Shown here in pieces: positions 38,403-49,202 of a stretch of DNA of 64,000 nucleotides; the first letter of the stretch is position 1; every line of letters begins with the position of its first letter. Both the position numbers and the translations under genes were made by a program. This DNA is from Streptomyces albus subsp. albus (GTDB lineage: Bacteria > Actinomycetota > Actinomycetes > Streptomycetales > Streptomycetaceae), in assembly GCF_000719865.1 (NCBI RefSeq), contig NZ_JOID01000011.1:62001-126000 (forward strand). The letters run 5' to 3'. The notes under the pieces are model-generated. The model searched no databases. It was given only the letters and a program-made list of their open reading frames with translations, and was not told the origin of the DNA.

Positions 38403-39836
38403 ATGCGATCCACCTCCGACCACAGCCGCCACAGCCGCCGCGACGTCATCAAGCGGGCGGCGGCCCTCGGCCTGATCGCCGTACCGGCGATGAGCACCCT
38501 CGCGGCCTGCGCCTCCAGCGCCACCAGCGGGGAGAAGGTCGAGAAGGGCGAGAAGAGCGCCGCCAACCCCCTCGGGGTCAACAGCAGCGCGCCCCTCGAC
38601 GTCGTCATCTTCGACGGCGGCTTCGGCGACCAGTACGCCAAGGACGCCGAGGCGGTCTACCGGAAGAAGTTCCCGGACGCCGAGGTCAAGCACGCCGCCA
38701 CGCAGAAGATCCAGTCGGTGCTGCAGCCCCGCTTCAACGGCGGCACCCCGCCCGACCTCATCGACAACTCCGGCGCCGAGCAGATGGACCTGGGCGTCCT
38801 CGTGGGCAAGAAGCAGCTCACCGACCTCACCCCGCTGCTGGACGCCCCCTCCTTCGACGACCCGGACAAGAAGGTCCGCGACACCCTCCGCCCCGGCGTC
38901 GCCGAGATGGGGCAGTTCGACGGCGACCCCGTCCACGTCCTCTACTACGCCTACAACGTGCACGGCGTGTGGTATTCGCAGACGGCCCTCGACAAGCTCG
39001 ACGCCGAATACCCCCAGACCTGGGACGACATGCTCGCCCTCTGCGCCAAGGCGAAGAAGAAGGGCATCGCCGGCTGGACCTACGCCGGCAAGAACCCGTA
39101 CTACGTGACCTTCAGCCTGTTCCCCTTCATGGCGAGGATCGGCGGCCGGGAAGTCCTCGACGCGATCGACAACCTGGAACCCGACGCCTGGCGCAAGCCC
39201 GCCGTCAAGTCGGCCCTGGAGGCGTACTACGAGCTCCAGCAGAAGGGCTACATCCTCCGCGGCACCCCCGGCCTGACCCACATCGAGTCGCAGACCGCCT
39301 GGACGGAGGGGAAGGCGCTGTTCATCCCCAACGGCTCCTGGGTCGAGAACGAGGCCAAGGCCACCACCCCGAAGGACTTCGAACTCCGCGTCGCCGCCCC
39401 CTCCGGGCTGGACGGCTCCGACAGGATGCCCGCCGGCACGATCTGGGCGGCCGGCGGCGAGCCGTTCATCGTCCCCGCCCAGGCCAAGAACCCCGACGGC
39501 GGTATGGAACTGCTCCGGACCATGCTCGGGGAGCAGTCCTCGAAGAACTTCACCCGCCAGGTCTCCTCGCTGACCTCCTACGACAGCGGCACCGACGGGC
39601 TGACCCTGCCGCCCGGTCTCACCTCGGCCGTGGACGCGCTGGACAAGGCCGGGGACAACATCGTCAACCCGCGGATCAAGGACTGGTACGTCGCCCTGTG
39701 GAAGGAGAAGGTCGGCGGCGGCCTCGGCGAGATGATGGCCGGCCGGATCACCCCGGCCGAGGCGGTCAAGAAGATCCAGGCCTACACCGACGAGGCGGCG
39801 AACGACGACTCCGTCAAGCACTACCGGCACCAGTGA
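38403..39836 (+). CDS. ngcE: ABC transporter sugar-binding lipoprotein (NgcE type)
   Basis: A 477-aa solute-binding protein. The signal has a twin-arginine stretch (SRRDVIKRAA) and a lipobox LAAC with Cys36, so it is probably a Tat-exported lipoprotein. The mature part is a family 1 (CUT1) sugar-binding fold. I recognise the overall sequence as NgcE, which binds N-acetylglucosamine and chitobiose in Streptomyces. The ATG at 38403 was chosen; the frame is open further upstream. It is followed by two permeases and no ATPase gene, as in ngcEFG, which uses the shared ATPase MsiK. Confidence 0.92.
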   Translation: MRSTSDHSRHSRRDVIKRAAALGLIAVPAMSTLAACASSATSGEKVEKGEKSAANPLGVNSSAPLDVVIFDGGFGDQYAKDAEAVYRKKFPDAEVKHAATQKIQSVLQPRFNGGTPPDLIDNSGAEQMDLGVLVGKKQLTDLTPLLDAPSFDDPDKKVRDTLRPGVAEMGQFDGDPVHVLYYAYNVHGVWYSQTALDKLDAEYPQTWDDMLALCAKAKKKGIAGWTYAGKNPYYVTFSLFPFMARIGGREVLDAIDNLEPDAWRKPAVKSALEAYYELQQKGYILRGTPGLTHIESQTAWTEGKALFIPNGSWVENEAKATTPKDFELRVAAPSGLDGSDRMPAGTIWAAGGEPFIVPAQAKNPDGGMELLRTMLGEQSSKNFTRQVSSLTSYDSGTDGLTLPPGLTSAVDALDKAGDNIVNPRIKDWYVALWKEKVGGGLGEMMAGRITPAEAVKKIQAYTDEAANDDSVKHYRHQ

Positions 39837-39884
39837 GGACACGTCACCAGCGTCCGGCGCGGCCGGGGATCGGGGTCGGTCACC

Positions 39885-40817
39885 ATGCACCACGGTAAGT
39901 ACCGGTTCATCGCCGGGTTCCTGGCCGCGCCGCTCGCGCTCTACGCCCTCTTCGTCATCTGGCCCTTCCTCCAGGCGGTCTACTACTCCTTCACCGACTG
40001 GACGGGCCTCAGCCCCGAGTTCGCGGTCACGGGGCTGCGCAACTACGAACGGCTGCTGGACGACGAGATCTTCTGGAAGTCGCTCCAGCACAGCGTGGCG
40101 CTCGTGCTGCTGGTGCCGCTGGTGACGATCGCCCTCGCGCTCTTCTTCGCCTTCATGCTCAACGTCGGCGGGCGGCGCCGCCGGGGCGCCGCCGCCGTCA
40201 CGGGCGTGCGCGGCTCCGCCTTCTACAAGATCGTCTACTTCTTCCCGCAGGTCCTCTCCATCGCCATCGTCGCCCTGCTCTTCCAGTTCGCGTACAACCC
40301 GAACAACGGCGCGATCAACGCCGGGCTGCGGGCGGTCGGCCTCGGCTCCGTCCAGCCGGACTGGCTCGGCGATCCCGACTTCGCCCTGTGGTCGGTGATG
40401 GCGGTGCTGGTCTGGTGCACGGTCGGCTTCTTCGTGGTGCTCTTCTCGGCCGGCATGTCCTCCATCCCCCTCGACTTCTACGAGGCGGCGCTGCTGGACG
40501 GCGCCGGCCGTGTCACCACCTTCTTCCGGATCACCCTGCCGCTGCTCTGGGACACGGTGCAGTCCGGCTGGATCTACATGGGCATCCTGGCGCTCGGCGC
40601 GGAGGCGTTCGCGGTCGTCCAGATCATGACCGTGGGTGCCAACGGCGGCGGCCCCGACTACTCCACGACGGTGCTGCCGCTGTACGTGTACGTGAAGGCG
40701 TTCCGCGACGGACAGGCGGCCTACGCGACGACGATCGGCGTCGCCCTGCTCGTCGTCACCCTGGCCTTCGCGGCCGTCGTGATGCGGCTGGGCCGCCGCG
40801 AGCGGCTGGAGTTCTGA
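39885..40817 (+). CDS. ngcF: ABC sugar permease (NgcF type)
   Basis: A 310-aa membrane protein with six hydrophobic segments and the MalF-like EAA loop (YEAALLDGAGRVTTFFRITLP). It forms the channel with NgcG for N-acetylglucosamine/chitobiose uptake. It lies 48 bp after ngcE and 5 bp before ngcG. The ribosome site is weak (CGGGG), so its translation may depend on readthrough from ngcE. Confidence 0.92.
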   Translation: MHHGKYRFIAGFLAAPLALYALFVIWPFLQAVYYSFTDWTGLSPEFAVTGLRNYERLLDDEIFWKSLQHSVALVLLVPLVTIALALFFAFMLNVGGRRRRGAAAVTGVRGSAFYKIVYFFPQVLSIAIVALLFQFAYNPNNGAINAGLRAVGLGSVQPDWLGDPDFALWSVMAVLVWCTVGFFVVLFSAGMSSIPLDFYEAALLDGAGRVTTFFRITLPLLWDTVQSGWIYMGILALGAEAFAVVQIMTVGANGGGPDYSTTVLPLYVYVKAFRDGQAAYATTIGVALLVVTLAFAAVVMRLGRRERLEF

Positions 40818-40822
40818 TACCG

Positions 40823-41770
40823 ATGGAGACCACCGACACCCCGCCCCCGCCGGCCCCCGACGCCGTCCCCCGGCACGGCGTCCCCGAGGAGCCGCCGGTA
40901 CGGAAAGTCGGCCCCGGCGGCCGCCGGGGCTCCCGCGGCGGCGGCGAGGGGAGGACGCTCAACGCCTTCTCCCACGGCATGCTCGTGCTGTGGGCGTTCA
41001 TGGTCGTCATGCCCCTGCTGTGGGCGGTGATGACCTCCTTCAAGACCGACCGGGAGATCTTCACGGCACCGTGGAGCCTGCCCGCCGCGCCGCAGTTCGA
41101 GAACTGGGCCCGCGCCTGGGGCCAGGCCCACATGAGCGACTACTTCCTCAACACCATCCTGGTGGTGGGGGGTTCACTGACGGGCACCATGCTGCTGGGC
41201 TCCATGGCCGCCTATGTGCTGGCCCGGTTCGACTTCCCCGGTAACCGGTTCCTCTACTTCCTCTTCATCGGCGGGATGAGCTTCCCCGTCATCCTCGCCC
41301 TGGTGCCGCTGTTCTACGTGCTCAACAACCTCGCCCTGCTCAACACGCTGCACGGGCTGATCCTGACGTACATCGCCTACTCGCTGCCGTTCACCGTCTT
41401 CTTCCTCACGGCCTTCTTCCGGACCCTGCCGACGACGGTGGCGGAGGCCGCGCTCATCGACGGGGCCTCGCACGCCCGGACGTTCTTCCAGGTGATGCTG
41501 CCGATGGCCCGGCCCGGGCTCATCAGCGTCGGGATCTTCAACTTCCTCGGCCAGTGGAACCAGTACATGCTCCCGACCGTGCTCAACACCGACCCGGAGC
41601 GGAAGGTCCTCTCCCAGGGGCTGGTGCAGCTCGCGGTCAGCCAGGGCTACAAGGGCGACTGGTCGGGGCTCTTCGCCGGGCTGGTGATGGCGATGCTGCC
41701 GGTGCTCGCGGCGTACATCGTCTTCCAGCGGCAGGTGGTCGCGGGCCTGACGGCCGGCGCGCTGAAGTAA
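40823..41770 (+). CDS. ngcG: ABC sugar permease (NgcG type)
   Basis: A 315-aa MalG-like permease with six membrane segments and the EAA loop (VAEAALIDGASHARTFFQVMLP). The first 40 residues are cytoplasmic and Pro/Gly-rich. The ATG at 40823 was chosen 5 bp after the ngcF stop; the open frame continues upstream inside ngcF. It completes the CUT1 importer with ngcE and ngcF. Confidence 0.93.
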   Translation: METTDTPPPPAPDAVPRHGVPEEPPVRKVGPGGRRGSRGGGEGRTLNAFSHGMLVLWAFMVVMPLLWAVMTSFKTDREIFTAPWSLPAAPQFENWARAWGQAHMSDYFLNTILVVGGSLTGTMLLGSMAAYVLARFDFPGNRFLYFLFIGGMSFPVILALVPLFYVLNNLALLNTLHGLILTYIAYSLPFTVFFLTAFFRTLPTTVAEAALIDGASHARTFFQVMLPMARPGLISVGIFNFLGQWNQYMLPTVLNTDPERKVLSQGLVQLAVSQGYKGDWSGLFAGLVMAMLPVLAAYIVFQRQVVAGLTAGALK

Positions 41771-42164
41771 CCGGGGGCGGCACACTCCCGGGGTGCACCA
41801 CGGTCCGGTCCGGGGTCGGCCGGGATGTGCCCGCTGCGGGACACCCCGCCGCGAGGCGGCCGCCGTTCCGATGTGCGCGGGTTGTTGGGTATACGGCGAT
41901 ACGCGAGGTTCACGTTCGGGCGGTGCATGGCCGCTACCGCCGTACCCCGCGGCACCGCGACCCCGCGGGCCGGGGGGCGCACCGGCGCCCGGGCAGGTCG
42001 CGCACGCTACGGCCGGGGGCGCATCGGTTCGCTCACGGATCCAGCTCTTGACGAGATCTCCTCCACGGGCTCAGCTTAGAGTTCACAAGTTGGAGGAACG
42101 GCCGGATCGCCCTTGTGGGGACCGGGCCGGGCGGCGGTCGAGCCGCCGTTCCAGGCGGGAGTGG
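41771..42164. other. 394-bp spacer upstream of the ROK regulator
   Basis: No gene seen. An AT-rich tract (TTGACG at 42048-42053 and CTTAGAG at 42075-42081) shortly before the regulator start could be promoter elements, but their spacing is longer than normal. Confidence 0.4.
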
Positions 42165-43373
42165 ATGATCGTGGAGACTCCGGGATCGCAGTCGTCGCTG
42201 CACCGGGCCAATCTGGAGCGGGTCGTGCGCGCGGTGCGCCTGGCCGGTTCCCTCACCCAGGCGGAGATCGCCCGTACCACGGGCCTGTCCGCGGCGACGG
42301 TCTCCAATATCGTCCGGGAGCTCCGGGACAGCGGGATCGTGCAGGTCACGCCCACCTCGGCAGGCGGCCGGCGGGCGCGCAGCGTCTCGCTGAGCGGGGA
42401 CGCCGGGATCGTGGTGGGGGTGGACTTCGGGCACACCCACCTGCGGGTGGCGGTCGGCAACCTCGCCCACCAGGTGCTGGCCGAGGAGGCCGAGCCGCTG
42501 GACGTGGACGCCTCCGCGACGCAGGGCTTCGACCGGGCCGAGGCCCTGGTCAAGCGGCTCATCGACGCCACCGGCCTCGGCGTGGGCAAGGTCATCGGGG
42601 TGGGGCTCGGCGTGCCCGGCCCGATCGACGTGGACAGCGGCGCCCTGGGGTCCACCGCGATCCTGCCGGGCTGGGCCGGCATCAATCCCAAGGAGGAGCT
42701 GGCCGCCCGGCTCGGCGTGCCGGTCTCCGTCGACAACGACGCCAACCTCGGCGCGCTCGGCGAACTGGTCTGGGGCGCCGGGCGCGGGGTGAAGGACCTG
42801 GCGTACATCAAGGTCGCCGGCGGTGTGGGCGCGGGCCTGGTGATCAACGGTCACATCTACCGCGGCCCGGGCGGCACGGCCGGGGAGATAGGGCACATCA
42901 CCATCGACGAGTCCGGGCCCGTCTGCCGCTGCGGCAACCGGGGCTGCCTGGAGACCTTCACCGCGGCCCGGCACGTCCTGGACCTGCTGCGCACCAGTCA
43001 CGGCCCGGATCTGACCATCGAGCGGATGGTGCAGCTGGCCCGCGAGGGCGATCCGGGCTGCCGCCGGGTGGTCGCCGACGTCGGGCGGCACATCGGCACC
43101 GGAGTGGCCAACCTCTGCAATCTCCTCAACCCCAGCCGGGTCGTGCTGGGCGGGGATCTGGCGGAGGCCGGGGAGCTCGTGCTGCTGCCGATCCGGGAGT
43201 CCGTGGCCCGTTACGCGATCCCCAGCGCGGCCCGGCGGCTGTCCGTGGTCCCGGGGGCGCTGGGCGGCCGGGCCGAGGTGCTGGGGGCCCTCGCGCTCGT
43301 ACTCAATGAAATGGGTGATTCGACACTTCTGGACGGATCGGTCGCCGCGGCCACCCCTGCCTTCACTAGATAA
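42165..43373 (+). CDS. rok7B7: ROK family transcriptional regulator (Rok7B7-like)
   Basis: A 402-aa protein: an N-terminal winged HTH (LTQAEIARTTGLSAATVSNIVREL) and a ROK sugar-kinase-like domain (GVDFGHTHLRVAVG, the GTAGEIGH motif, and a CRCGNRGCLET zinc site). As in other repressor-type ROK proteins the kinase motifs are partial. It lies directly between ngcEFG and xylFGH, the place of Rok7B7 in S. coelicolor, which affects xylose uptake, carbon catabolite control and antibiotic production. The ATG at 42165 was chosen, since the MIVETPGSQSS start matches my memory of that protein. Confidence 0.93.
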   Translation: MIVETPGSQSSLHRANLERVVRAVRLAGSLTQAEIARTTGLSAATVSNIVRELRDSGIVQVTPTSAGGRRARSVSLSGDAGIVVGVDFGHTHLRVAVGNLAHQVLAEEAEPLDVDASATQGFDRAEALVKRLIDATGLGVGKVIGVGLGVPGPIDVDSGALGSTAILPGWAGINPKEELAARLGVPVSVDNDANLGALGELVWGAGRGVKDLAYIKVAGGVGAGLVINGHIYRGPGGTAGEIGHITIDESGPVCRCGNRGCLETFTAARHVLDLLRTSHGPDLTIERMVQLAREGDPGCRRVVADVGRHIGTGVANLCNLLNPSRVVLGGDLAEAGELVLLPIRESVARYAIPSAARRLSVVPGALGGRAEVLGALALVLNEMGDSTLLDGSVAAATPAFTR

Positions 43374-43387
43374 CGGTTGGCACCGTT
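43372..43387. promoter_or_regulatory. Inverted repeat overlapping the ROK gene stop
   Basis: AACGGT-TGGC-ACCGTT is a perfect 6-bp inverted repeat. It overlaps the TAA of the regulator and lies 105 bases before xylF, so it may be an operator for the xyl promoter or a weak hairpin. Confidence 0.4.
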
Positions 43388-43411
43388 GTCATCTCGTTAA
43401 ATCTTTACTTC

Positions 43412-43440
43412 TTGACGGTTACGTCCCGGCCGAGTTGACT
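43412..43440 (+). promoter_or_regulatory. xylF: Probable xylF promoter
   Basis: TTGACG (43412-43417) and TTGACT (43435-43440), 17-base spacing, are preceded by the AT-rich GTTAAATCTTTACTTC tract. This resembles sigma-70 class sugar-operon promoters of Streptomyces. Confidence 0.5.
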
Positions 43441-43491
43441 TCCCCACACCTCGGCCGCAGGGACGCGGCCTCGTCAGGGAGGTTCCAGTAC

Positions 43492-44577
43492 ATGAACAGC
43501 ACGATGCGCCGTGTCGTCATCGGCACCGCAGCGATCTCGATGGCCCTGTCCGTGGCGGCCTGCGGCAAGGCCGGCAGCGACGCGGGGGAGAGTGACAACA
43601 AGACCATCGGCATCCTCCTGCCGGAGAACAAGACGACCCGGTACGAGACCTTCGACCGGCCGCTGATGACGAAGAAGATCAAGGCGCTCTGCTCGGACTG
43701 CGAGGTCTCCTACAACAACGCCAACCAGGAGACCGAGCTCCAGAAGAAGCAGTTCGACGCCCTGATCACCAAGGGCGTCAAGGTGATCATCCTGGACGCG
43801 GTGGACGCCACGGCCACCAAGTCCTGGGTCGACGCCGCCACCAAGAAGGGCGTCAAGGTCGTCGCCTACGACCGTCTCGCCGAGGGCGACGTCTCCGCCT
43901 ACATCAGCTACGACAACGAGGCGGTCGGCAAGCTCCAGGGCGAGGGCGTGCTCCAGGCCCTGGGCGACAAGGCCAAGGACAGCGAGCTGGTGATGATCAA
44001 CGGCTCGCCGACCGACCCCAACGCCGCGCTGTTCAAGAAGGGCGCCCACAGCGTCCTGGACGGCAAGGTCAAGAAGATCGTCTACGAGCAGGACATCCCG
44101 GACTGGTCGCCGGACGAGGCCAACAAGAAGATGGCCGCCGCGATCACCTCGCTCGGCAAGGACGGCTTCGACGCGGTCTACTCCGCCAACGACGGCATGG
44201 CGGGCGGCATCATCACCGCTCTGAAGTCGCGCGGCATCAAGGACGTCCCGGTGGGCGGCCAGGACTCCGAGCGCGCGGGCCTCCAGCGGATCGTGGCCGG
44301 CACCCAGACGTTCACGATCTACAAGGCCATCAAGCCCGAGGCCGAGCGCACCGCCGAGATAGCCGTCGCCCTGCTCAACGGCGACAGCATCGACGAGTTC
44401 GCCCCGGACAAGGTCGACAGCAAGAGCAAGAAGGGCATCCCGAGCCAGCTCTTCGACGCCAAGATCGTGACCAAGGACAACATCAAGGACACGCTCATCG
44501 CGGACAAGGTCTACACCGTCGACGAGATCTGCACCCCGGAGTACAAGGCGGCCTGCGAGGACGCCGGACTCCTCTGA
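43492..44577 (+). CDS. xylF: Xylose-type ABC transporter substrate-binding lipoprotein
   Basis: A 361-aa CUT2-class periplasmic-binding-type protein. The signal peptide ends in a lipobox VAAC with Cys24. The mature domain has the type I fold (IGILLPENKTTRYETFDRP, IILDAVDATAT and VYSANDGMAGG). By family and by position behind a ROK regulator it should bind D-xylose. AGGGAGG precedes the ATG. It is followed by a strong hairpin before xylG, so it can be made in excess of the other components. Confidence 0.93.
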   Translation: MNSTMRRVVIGTAAISMALSVAACGKAGSDAGESDNKTIGILLPENKTTRYETFDRPLMTKKIKALCSDCEVSYNNANQETELQKKQFDALITKGVKVIILDAVDATATKSWVDAATKKGVKVVAYDRLAEGDVSAYISYDNEAVGKLQGEGVLQALGDKAKDSELVMINGSPTDPNAALFKKGAHSVLDGKVKKIVYEQDIPDWSPDEANKKMAAAITSLGKDGFDAVYSANDGMAGGIITALKSRGIKDVPVGGQDSERAGLQRIVAGTQTFTIYKAIKPEAERTAEIAVALLNGDSIDEFAPDKVDSKSKKGIPSQLFDAKIVTKDNIKDTLIADKVYTVDEICTPEYKAACEDAGLL

Positions 44578-44615
44578 CCCGGGCAGGCGCCTGAGCGCCA
44601 CCGGCCCGCCGGACT

Positions 44616-44668
44616 TGCCCGGCACCCGCCCCCCACTTCACCCCGCTGCCGGGGGCGGGTGCCGGGCA
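44616..44668 (+). terminator. 18-bp hairpin between xylF and xylG
   Basis: Left arm 44616-44633 (TGCCCGGCACCCGCCCCC) pairs perfectly with 44651-44668, 17-base loop. Inside an operon this usually acts as a partial terminator or an mRNA 3'-end shield that raises binding-protein levels over the ATPase and permease. Confidence 0.85.
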
Positions 44669-44763
44669 ACGGCGGCACCAACCGACGCTGCTCGCACCAC
44701 CTTCGCGCCCACAAGGCGCGGCACCCCCCTCCGCCTGTGAAGGCGGCTAAGGAGATGATTCAC

Positions 44764-45539
<776 letters not shown>

Positions 45540-45543
<4 letters not shown>

Positions 45544-46808
45544 GCCACACCGTGCAGAAAGGTTCCGCCCGGACGGCGCCCTCCTCGACCGGCGCCGTCG
45601 ACCCCCGGCTGCTCGTCCGCGAGCAGGGCCTGAAGGGCTACCTCACCGAGTTCAAGCGCAAGATACGCGGCGGCGAGCTCGGCTCCATACCGGTCGTCCT
45701 CGGCCTGGTGGCCATCGGCATCATCTTCCAGTCGCTGGACGAGAGCTTCCTCTCCGCGGGCAGCCTCAGCAACATCAGCGTCTACATCGCCGGCCAGGGC
45801 ATCATGGCCGTCGGCATCGTCTTCGTCCTGCTGCTGGGGGAGATCGACCTCTCCGTCGGCTCCGTCGCCGGCGTCGGCGCCGCCATCTGGGCGGTGCTCA
45901 GCGTCACGGGCGACATGGGCGACCTGCAGGCCGTCCTGATCGCCGTCGCCGCGGGTGCCCTCATCGGCGGCATCCACGGCTTCTTCTTCGCCAAGGTCGG
46001 TGTCCCCGCCTTCGTCGTCACCCTGGCCGGTTTCCTCGGCTGGAGCGGTCTGCAGATCTGGCTGATGGGCTCCGAGGGCAGCATCAACACGCCCTCCGGC
46101 AGCATCGTCGAGAACCTGACCAACTACTACTTCGAGGACATCGCGGCCGCCTACGGCCTGGCCGGCGCGGCCGTCGCCGTGTACTTCCTCTCGATGCTGC
46201 TCGACAGCCGCCGCCGGCGCGCCGCGGGGCTGCTGCACCGCCCCTTCGGCGAGGTGCTGTTCCGGGCCGCCCTGCTCGCGGCCGTGGCGTTCACCGCCGC
46301 GTACCAGCTCAACCAGTCCCGCGGCCTGCCGCTGGCGCTGGTGCTCTTCCTCGCCGTGCTCGTGCTCGCGGATTTCGTCGTCCGGCGCACCACCTACGGC
46401 CGGCAGATCTTCGCGGTCGGCGGCAACGCCGAGGCGGCGCGCCGCGCCGGTATCAACGTGGAGAAGATCCGGATCACGGTCTTCATGATCGCCGGTCTGC
46501 TGGCGGCCTTCGGCGGTCTCTTCATCGCCAGCCAGTCCGGCGGCGCCACCAAGAGCCTCGGCGCCGGCAACGTGCTGATGAGCGTGATCGCGGCCGCCGT
46601 CATCGGCGGCACCAGCCTCTTCGGCGGACGCGGCAAGATCTGGTCCGCGCTGCTGGGCATGCTGGTCATCCAGTCCATCCAGCAGGGGCTCAACCTGCTC
46701 GGCATGGCGAGTGAGATCCAGTACATGATCACCGGTGCGGTGCTGCTCGCCGCTGTCGTGATCGACTCGGTCTCGCGCCGCACCCAGAAGTCGGCGGGCC
46801 GCACCTGA
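45540..46808 (+). CDS. xylH: Xylose-type ABC transporter permease
   Basis: A 422-aa CUT2 permease with about 10-12 hydrophobic segments. It has the family blocks LLGEIDLSVGSV, FVVTLAGFLGWSGLQ and AAVIGGTSLFGGRGK. It is the sole membrane subunit of the xylFGH importer. The ATG start overlaps the xylG stop. Confidence 0.94.
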
Positions 46809-46829
46809 CCGGCTGCCCGTGCGGACACG

Positions 46830-46861
46830 CCCGGTACCGGCCGTGAGGCCGGTGCCGGGCC
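46830..46861 (+). terminator. Hairpin terminator after xylH
   Basis: Left arm 46830-46843 (GCCCGGTACCGGCC), GTGA loop, right arm 46848-46861; all 14 positions pair if one G-U wobble is allowed. It ends the xyl operon ahead of dxs. Confidence 0.85.
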
Positions 46862-46961
46862 TCCGCGCGTCCGGGGCCGGACGGGCCGGCGGGCCGCCCC
46901 CGGGGCCCGCGGAAGGGGGCTCCCGCGCACGGCCGGGTCCGCACGTCCGGAAAGGGAACAT

Positions 46962-46967
46962 TAGACT
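46962..46967 (+). promoter_or_regulatory. dxs: Possible -10 box of the dxs promoter
   Basis: TAGACT in the AT-richer stretch AACATTAGACTCAG lies about 50 bases before dxs and resembles a HrdB -10 element. No good -35 is present at 16-18 bases. Confidence 0.35.
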
Positions 46968-47015
46968 CAGCGGACCGGCAACGTGCTCGAAGCAAGACGG
47001 CCAAGAGGAGACACA

Positions 47016-48974
47016 GTGGCAATGGTGCCGCGCGAAGAGCGGGAGCTGCTGTCCCGCATCACCGGACCGCGCGATCTGGACCGGCTCGACCAGGAACAGC
47101 TCGCCCGGCTGGCCGGGGAGATCCGGACCTTCCTCGTCGAGGCCGTCTCCAGGACGGGCGGTCACCTCGGACCGAACCTGGGCGTCGTCGAGCTGACCAT
47201 CGCGCTGCACCGCGCCTTCGAGTCCCCGCGCGACAAGGTGCTCTTCGACACCGGACACCAGAGCTATGTGCACAAACTTCTGACGGGGCGTCAGGACTTT
47301 ACGAAGCTCCGCGCCAAGGGCGGCCTGTCCGGCTACCCCTCCCGGGCGGAGTCCGAGCACGACGTCATCGAGAACAGCCACGCCTCGACCGTGCTGGGCT
47401 GGGCCGACGGCCTGGCCAAGGCCAACCAGGTGCTGGGCCGCGAGGACCACGTGGTCGCGGTCATCGGCGACGGCGCCCTGACCGGCGGTATGGCCTGGGA
47501 GGCCCTGAACAACATCGCCGCCGCCAAGGACCGCCCCCTGGTCATCGTCGTCAACGACAACGAGCGCTCCTACGCCCCCACCATCGGCGGCCTCGCCGAC
47601 CACCTCGCCACCCTCCGCGTCACCGACGGCTACGAGCGCTTCCTCGCCCGCGGCAAGGACCTCCTGGAGCGCACCCCGGTCGTCGGCCGCCCGCTGTACG
47701 AGACGCTGCACGGCGCCAAGAAGGGCCTCAAGGACTTCATCGCCCCGCAGGGCATGTTCGAGGACCTCGGCCTCAAGTACGTCGGCCCCATCGACGGCCA
47801 CGACATCGAGGCCCTGGAGTCGGCCCTGGTGCGGGCCAAGAAGTTCGGCGGCCCCGTCATCGTCCACTGCCTCACCGAGAAGGGCCGCGGCTACTCGCCC
47901 GCCCTGGAGGACGAGGCCGACCGCTTCCACGCCGTCCCCGTCATCCACCCCGACACGGGCCTGCCCGTCTCCGCCGCCGGCGCCGACTGGACCTCCGTCT
48001 TCGGCGAGGAGATGGTGAAGCTCGGCCGGGAGCGCAAGGACATCGTCGCGATCACCGCGGCCATGCTCCAGCCGGTCGGCCTGGAGAAGTTCGCCCGGGC
48101 CTTCCCCGACCGGGTGTACGACGTGGGCATCGCCGAGCAGCACGGCGCCGTCTCGGCGGCCGGCCTGGCCACCGGCGGGCTGCACCCCGTCTTCGCCGTC
48201 TACGCCACCTTCCTCAACCGGGCCTTCGACCAGGTGCTGATGGACGTGGCCCTGCACAAGTGCGGCGTCACCTTCGTCCTCGACCGGGCCGGCGTCACCG
48301 GCACCGACGGCGCCTCGCACAACGGCATGTGGGACATGTCGATCCTCCAGGTCGTGCCCGGCCTGCGGATCGCCGCCCCGCGCGACGCCGACCAGCTCCG
48401 CGCCCAGCTCCGCGAGGCCGTCGCCGTCGAGGACGCCCCCACCGTCGTGCGCTACTCCAAGGGCGCGGTCGGCCCGGCGGTCGCGGCCGTCCGCCGCATC
48501 GGCGGCATGGACGTGCTCCGCGAGCCCGCCGAGGGCACGCAGACGCGGGACGGCTCGCAGGCGGACGTCCTGCTGGTCTCCGTCGGCGCGCTCGCCCCGA
48601 TGTGCCTGGAGATCGCCGGTCTCCTGGACAAGCAGGGCATCTCCGCGACCGTCGTCGACCCCCGCTGGGTCAAGCCCGTGGACGAGCAGCTCCCCGCGCT
48701 CGCCGACCGGCACCGGGTCGTCGTCACCGTCGAGGACAACGGCCGCGCCGGCGGCGTGGGCTCGGCGATCGCCCAGGCGCTCCGCGACGCGAACGTGGAT
48801 GTGCCGCTGCGCGACTTCGGCATCCCGCAGCGCTTCCTCGACCACGCCTCCCGCAAGGAGGTCATGGCCGAGATCGGCCTGACGGCGCCCGACATCGCCC
48901 GCCAGGTCACCGGTCTGGTGGCGAAGCTCGACGGCCGCTACGAGACCGAGCCGGCCGAGGTCGCCGGCGACTGA
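47016..48974 (+). CDS. dxs: 1-deoxy-D-xylulose-5-phosphate synthase
   Basis: A 652-aa ThDP enzyme joining pyruvate and glyceraldehyde-3-phosphate, the first step of the MEP isoprenoid pathway. It has [14 protein letters not shown] at the N-terminus, the ThDP motif [16 protein letters not shown], the GHDIEAL loop, and the DVGIAEQHG and [10 protein letters not shown] blocks of the PYR half. The GTG at 47016 is 5 bases after AAGAGGAG; the ATG at 47022 (11 bases) is also possible. The gene order after xylFGH matches the second dxs of S. coelicolor as I remember it. Confidence 0.96.
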   Translation: MAMVPREERELLSRITGPRDLDRLDQEQLARLAGEIRTFLVEAVSRTGGHLGPNLGVVELTIALHRAFESPRDKVLFDTGHQSYVHKLLTGRQDFTKLRAKGGLSGYPSRAESEHDVIENSHASTVLGWADGLAKANQVLGREDHVVAVIGDGALTGGMAWEALNNIAAAKDRPLVIVVNDNERSYAPTIGGLADHLATLRVTDGYERFLARGKDLLERTPVVGRPLYETLHGAKKGLKDFIAPQGMFEDLGLKYVGPIDGHDIEALESALVRAKKFGGPVIVHCLTEKGRGYSPALEDEADRFHAVPVIHPDTGLPVSAAGADWTSVFGEEMVKLGRERKDIVAITAAMLQPVGLEKFARAFPDRVYDVGIAEQHGAVSAAGLATGGLHPVFAVYATFLNRAFDQVLMDVALHKCGVTFVLDRAGVTGTDGASHNGMWDMSILQVVPGLRIAAPRDADQLRAQLREAVAVEDAPTVVRYSKGAVGPAVAAVRRIGGMDVLREPAEGTQTRDGSQADVLLVSVGALAPMCLEIAGLLDKQGISATVVDPRWVKPVDEQLPALADRHRVVVTVEDNGRAGGVGSAIAQALRDANVDVPLRDFGIPQRFLDHASRKEVMAEIGLTAPDIARQVTGLVAKLDGRYETEPAEVAGD

Positions 48975-49010
48975 CCGGCCCCGTCCCGCCCTCGCCCCCG
49001 TACGGTCCCC

Positions 49011-49050
49011 GGGCCGGCCGGCGCAGCTGTCCGAGTGCGCCGGCCGGCCC
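49011..49050 (+). terminator. Hairpin terminator after dxs
   Basis: The 15-bp arms 49011-49025 (GGGCCGGCCGGCGCA) and 49036-49050 are perfectly complementary, with a 10-base loop, 37 bases after the dxs stop. Confidence 0.85.
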
Positions 49051-49202
49051 GCGCCCGTCTCCGGCACCCGCGTCCGCTCCCCGCCGCGCACCCCCGCGCT
49101 CGTCCGATGGGATGAATTCCCTTGCGCCCGGCGGTGTAGTGCCCTGCCCGGACGGGGGCACGTGTTCCATGTCGCCGACGAGCGAGCGCGTGGAGGTAGA
49201 CG

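Noticed and set aside
44755..44763. ATG as start of xylG
   Set aside because: No gap from the ribosome site; the GTG 9 bases later has correct spacing.
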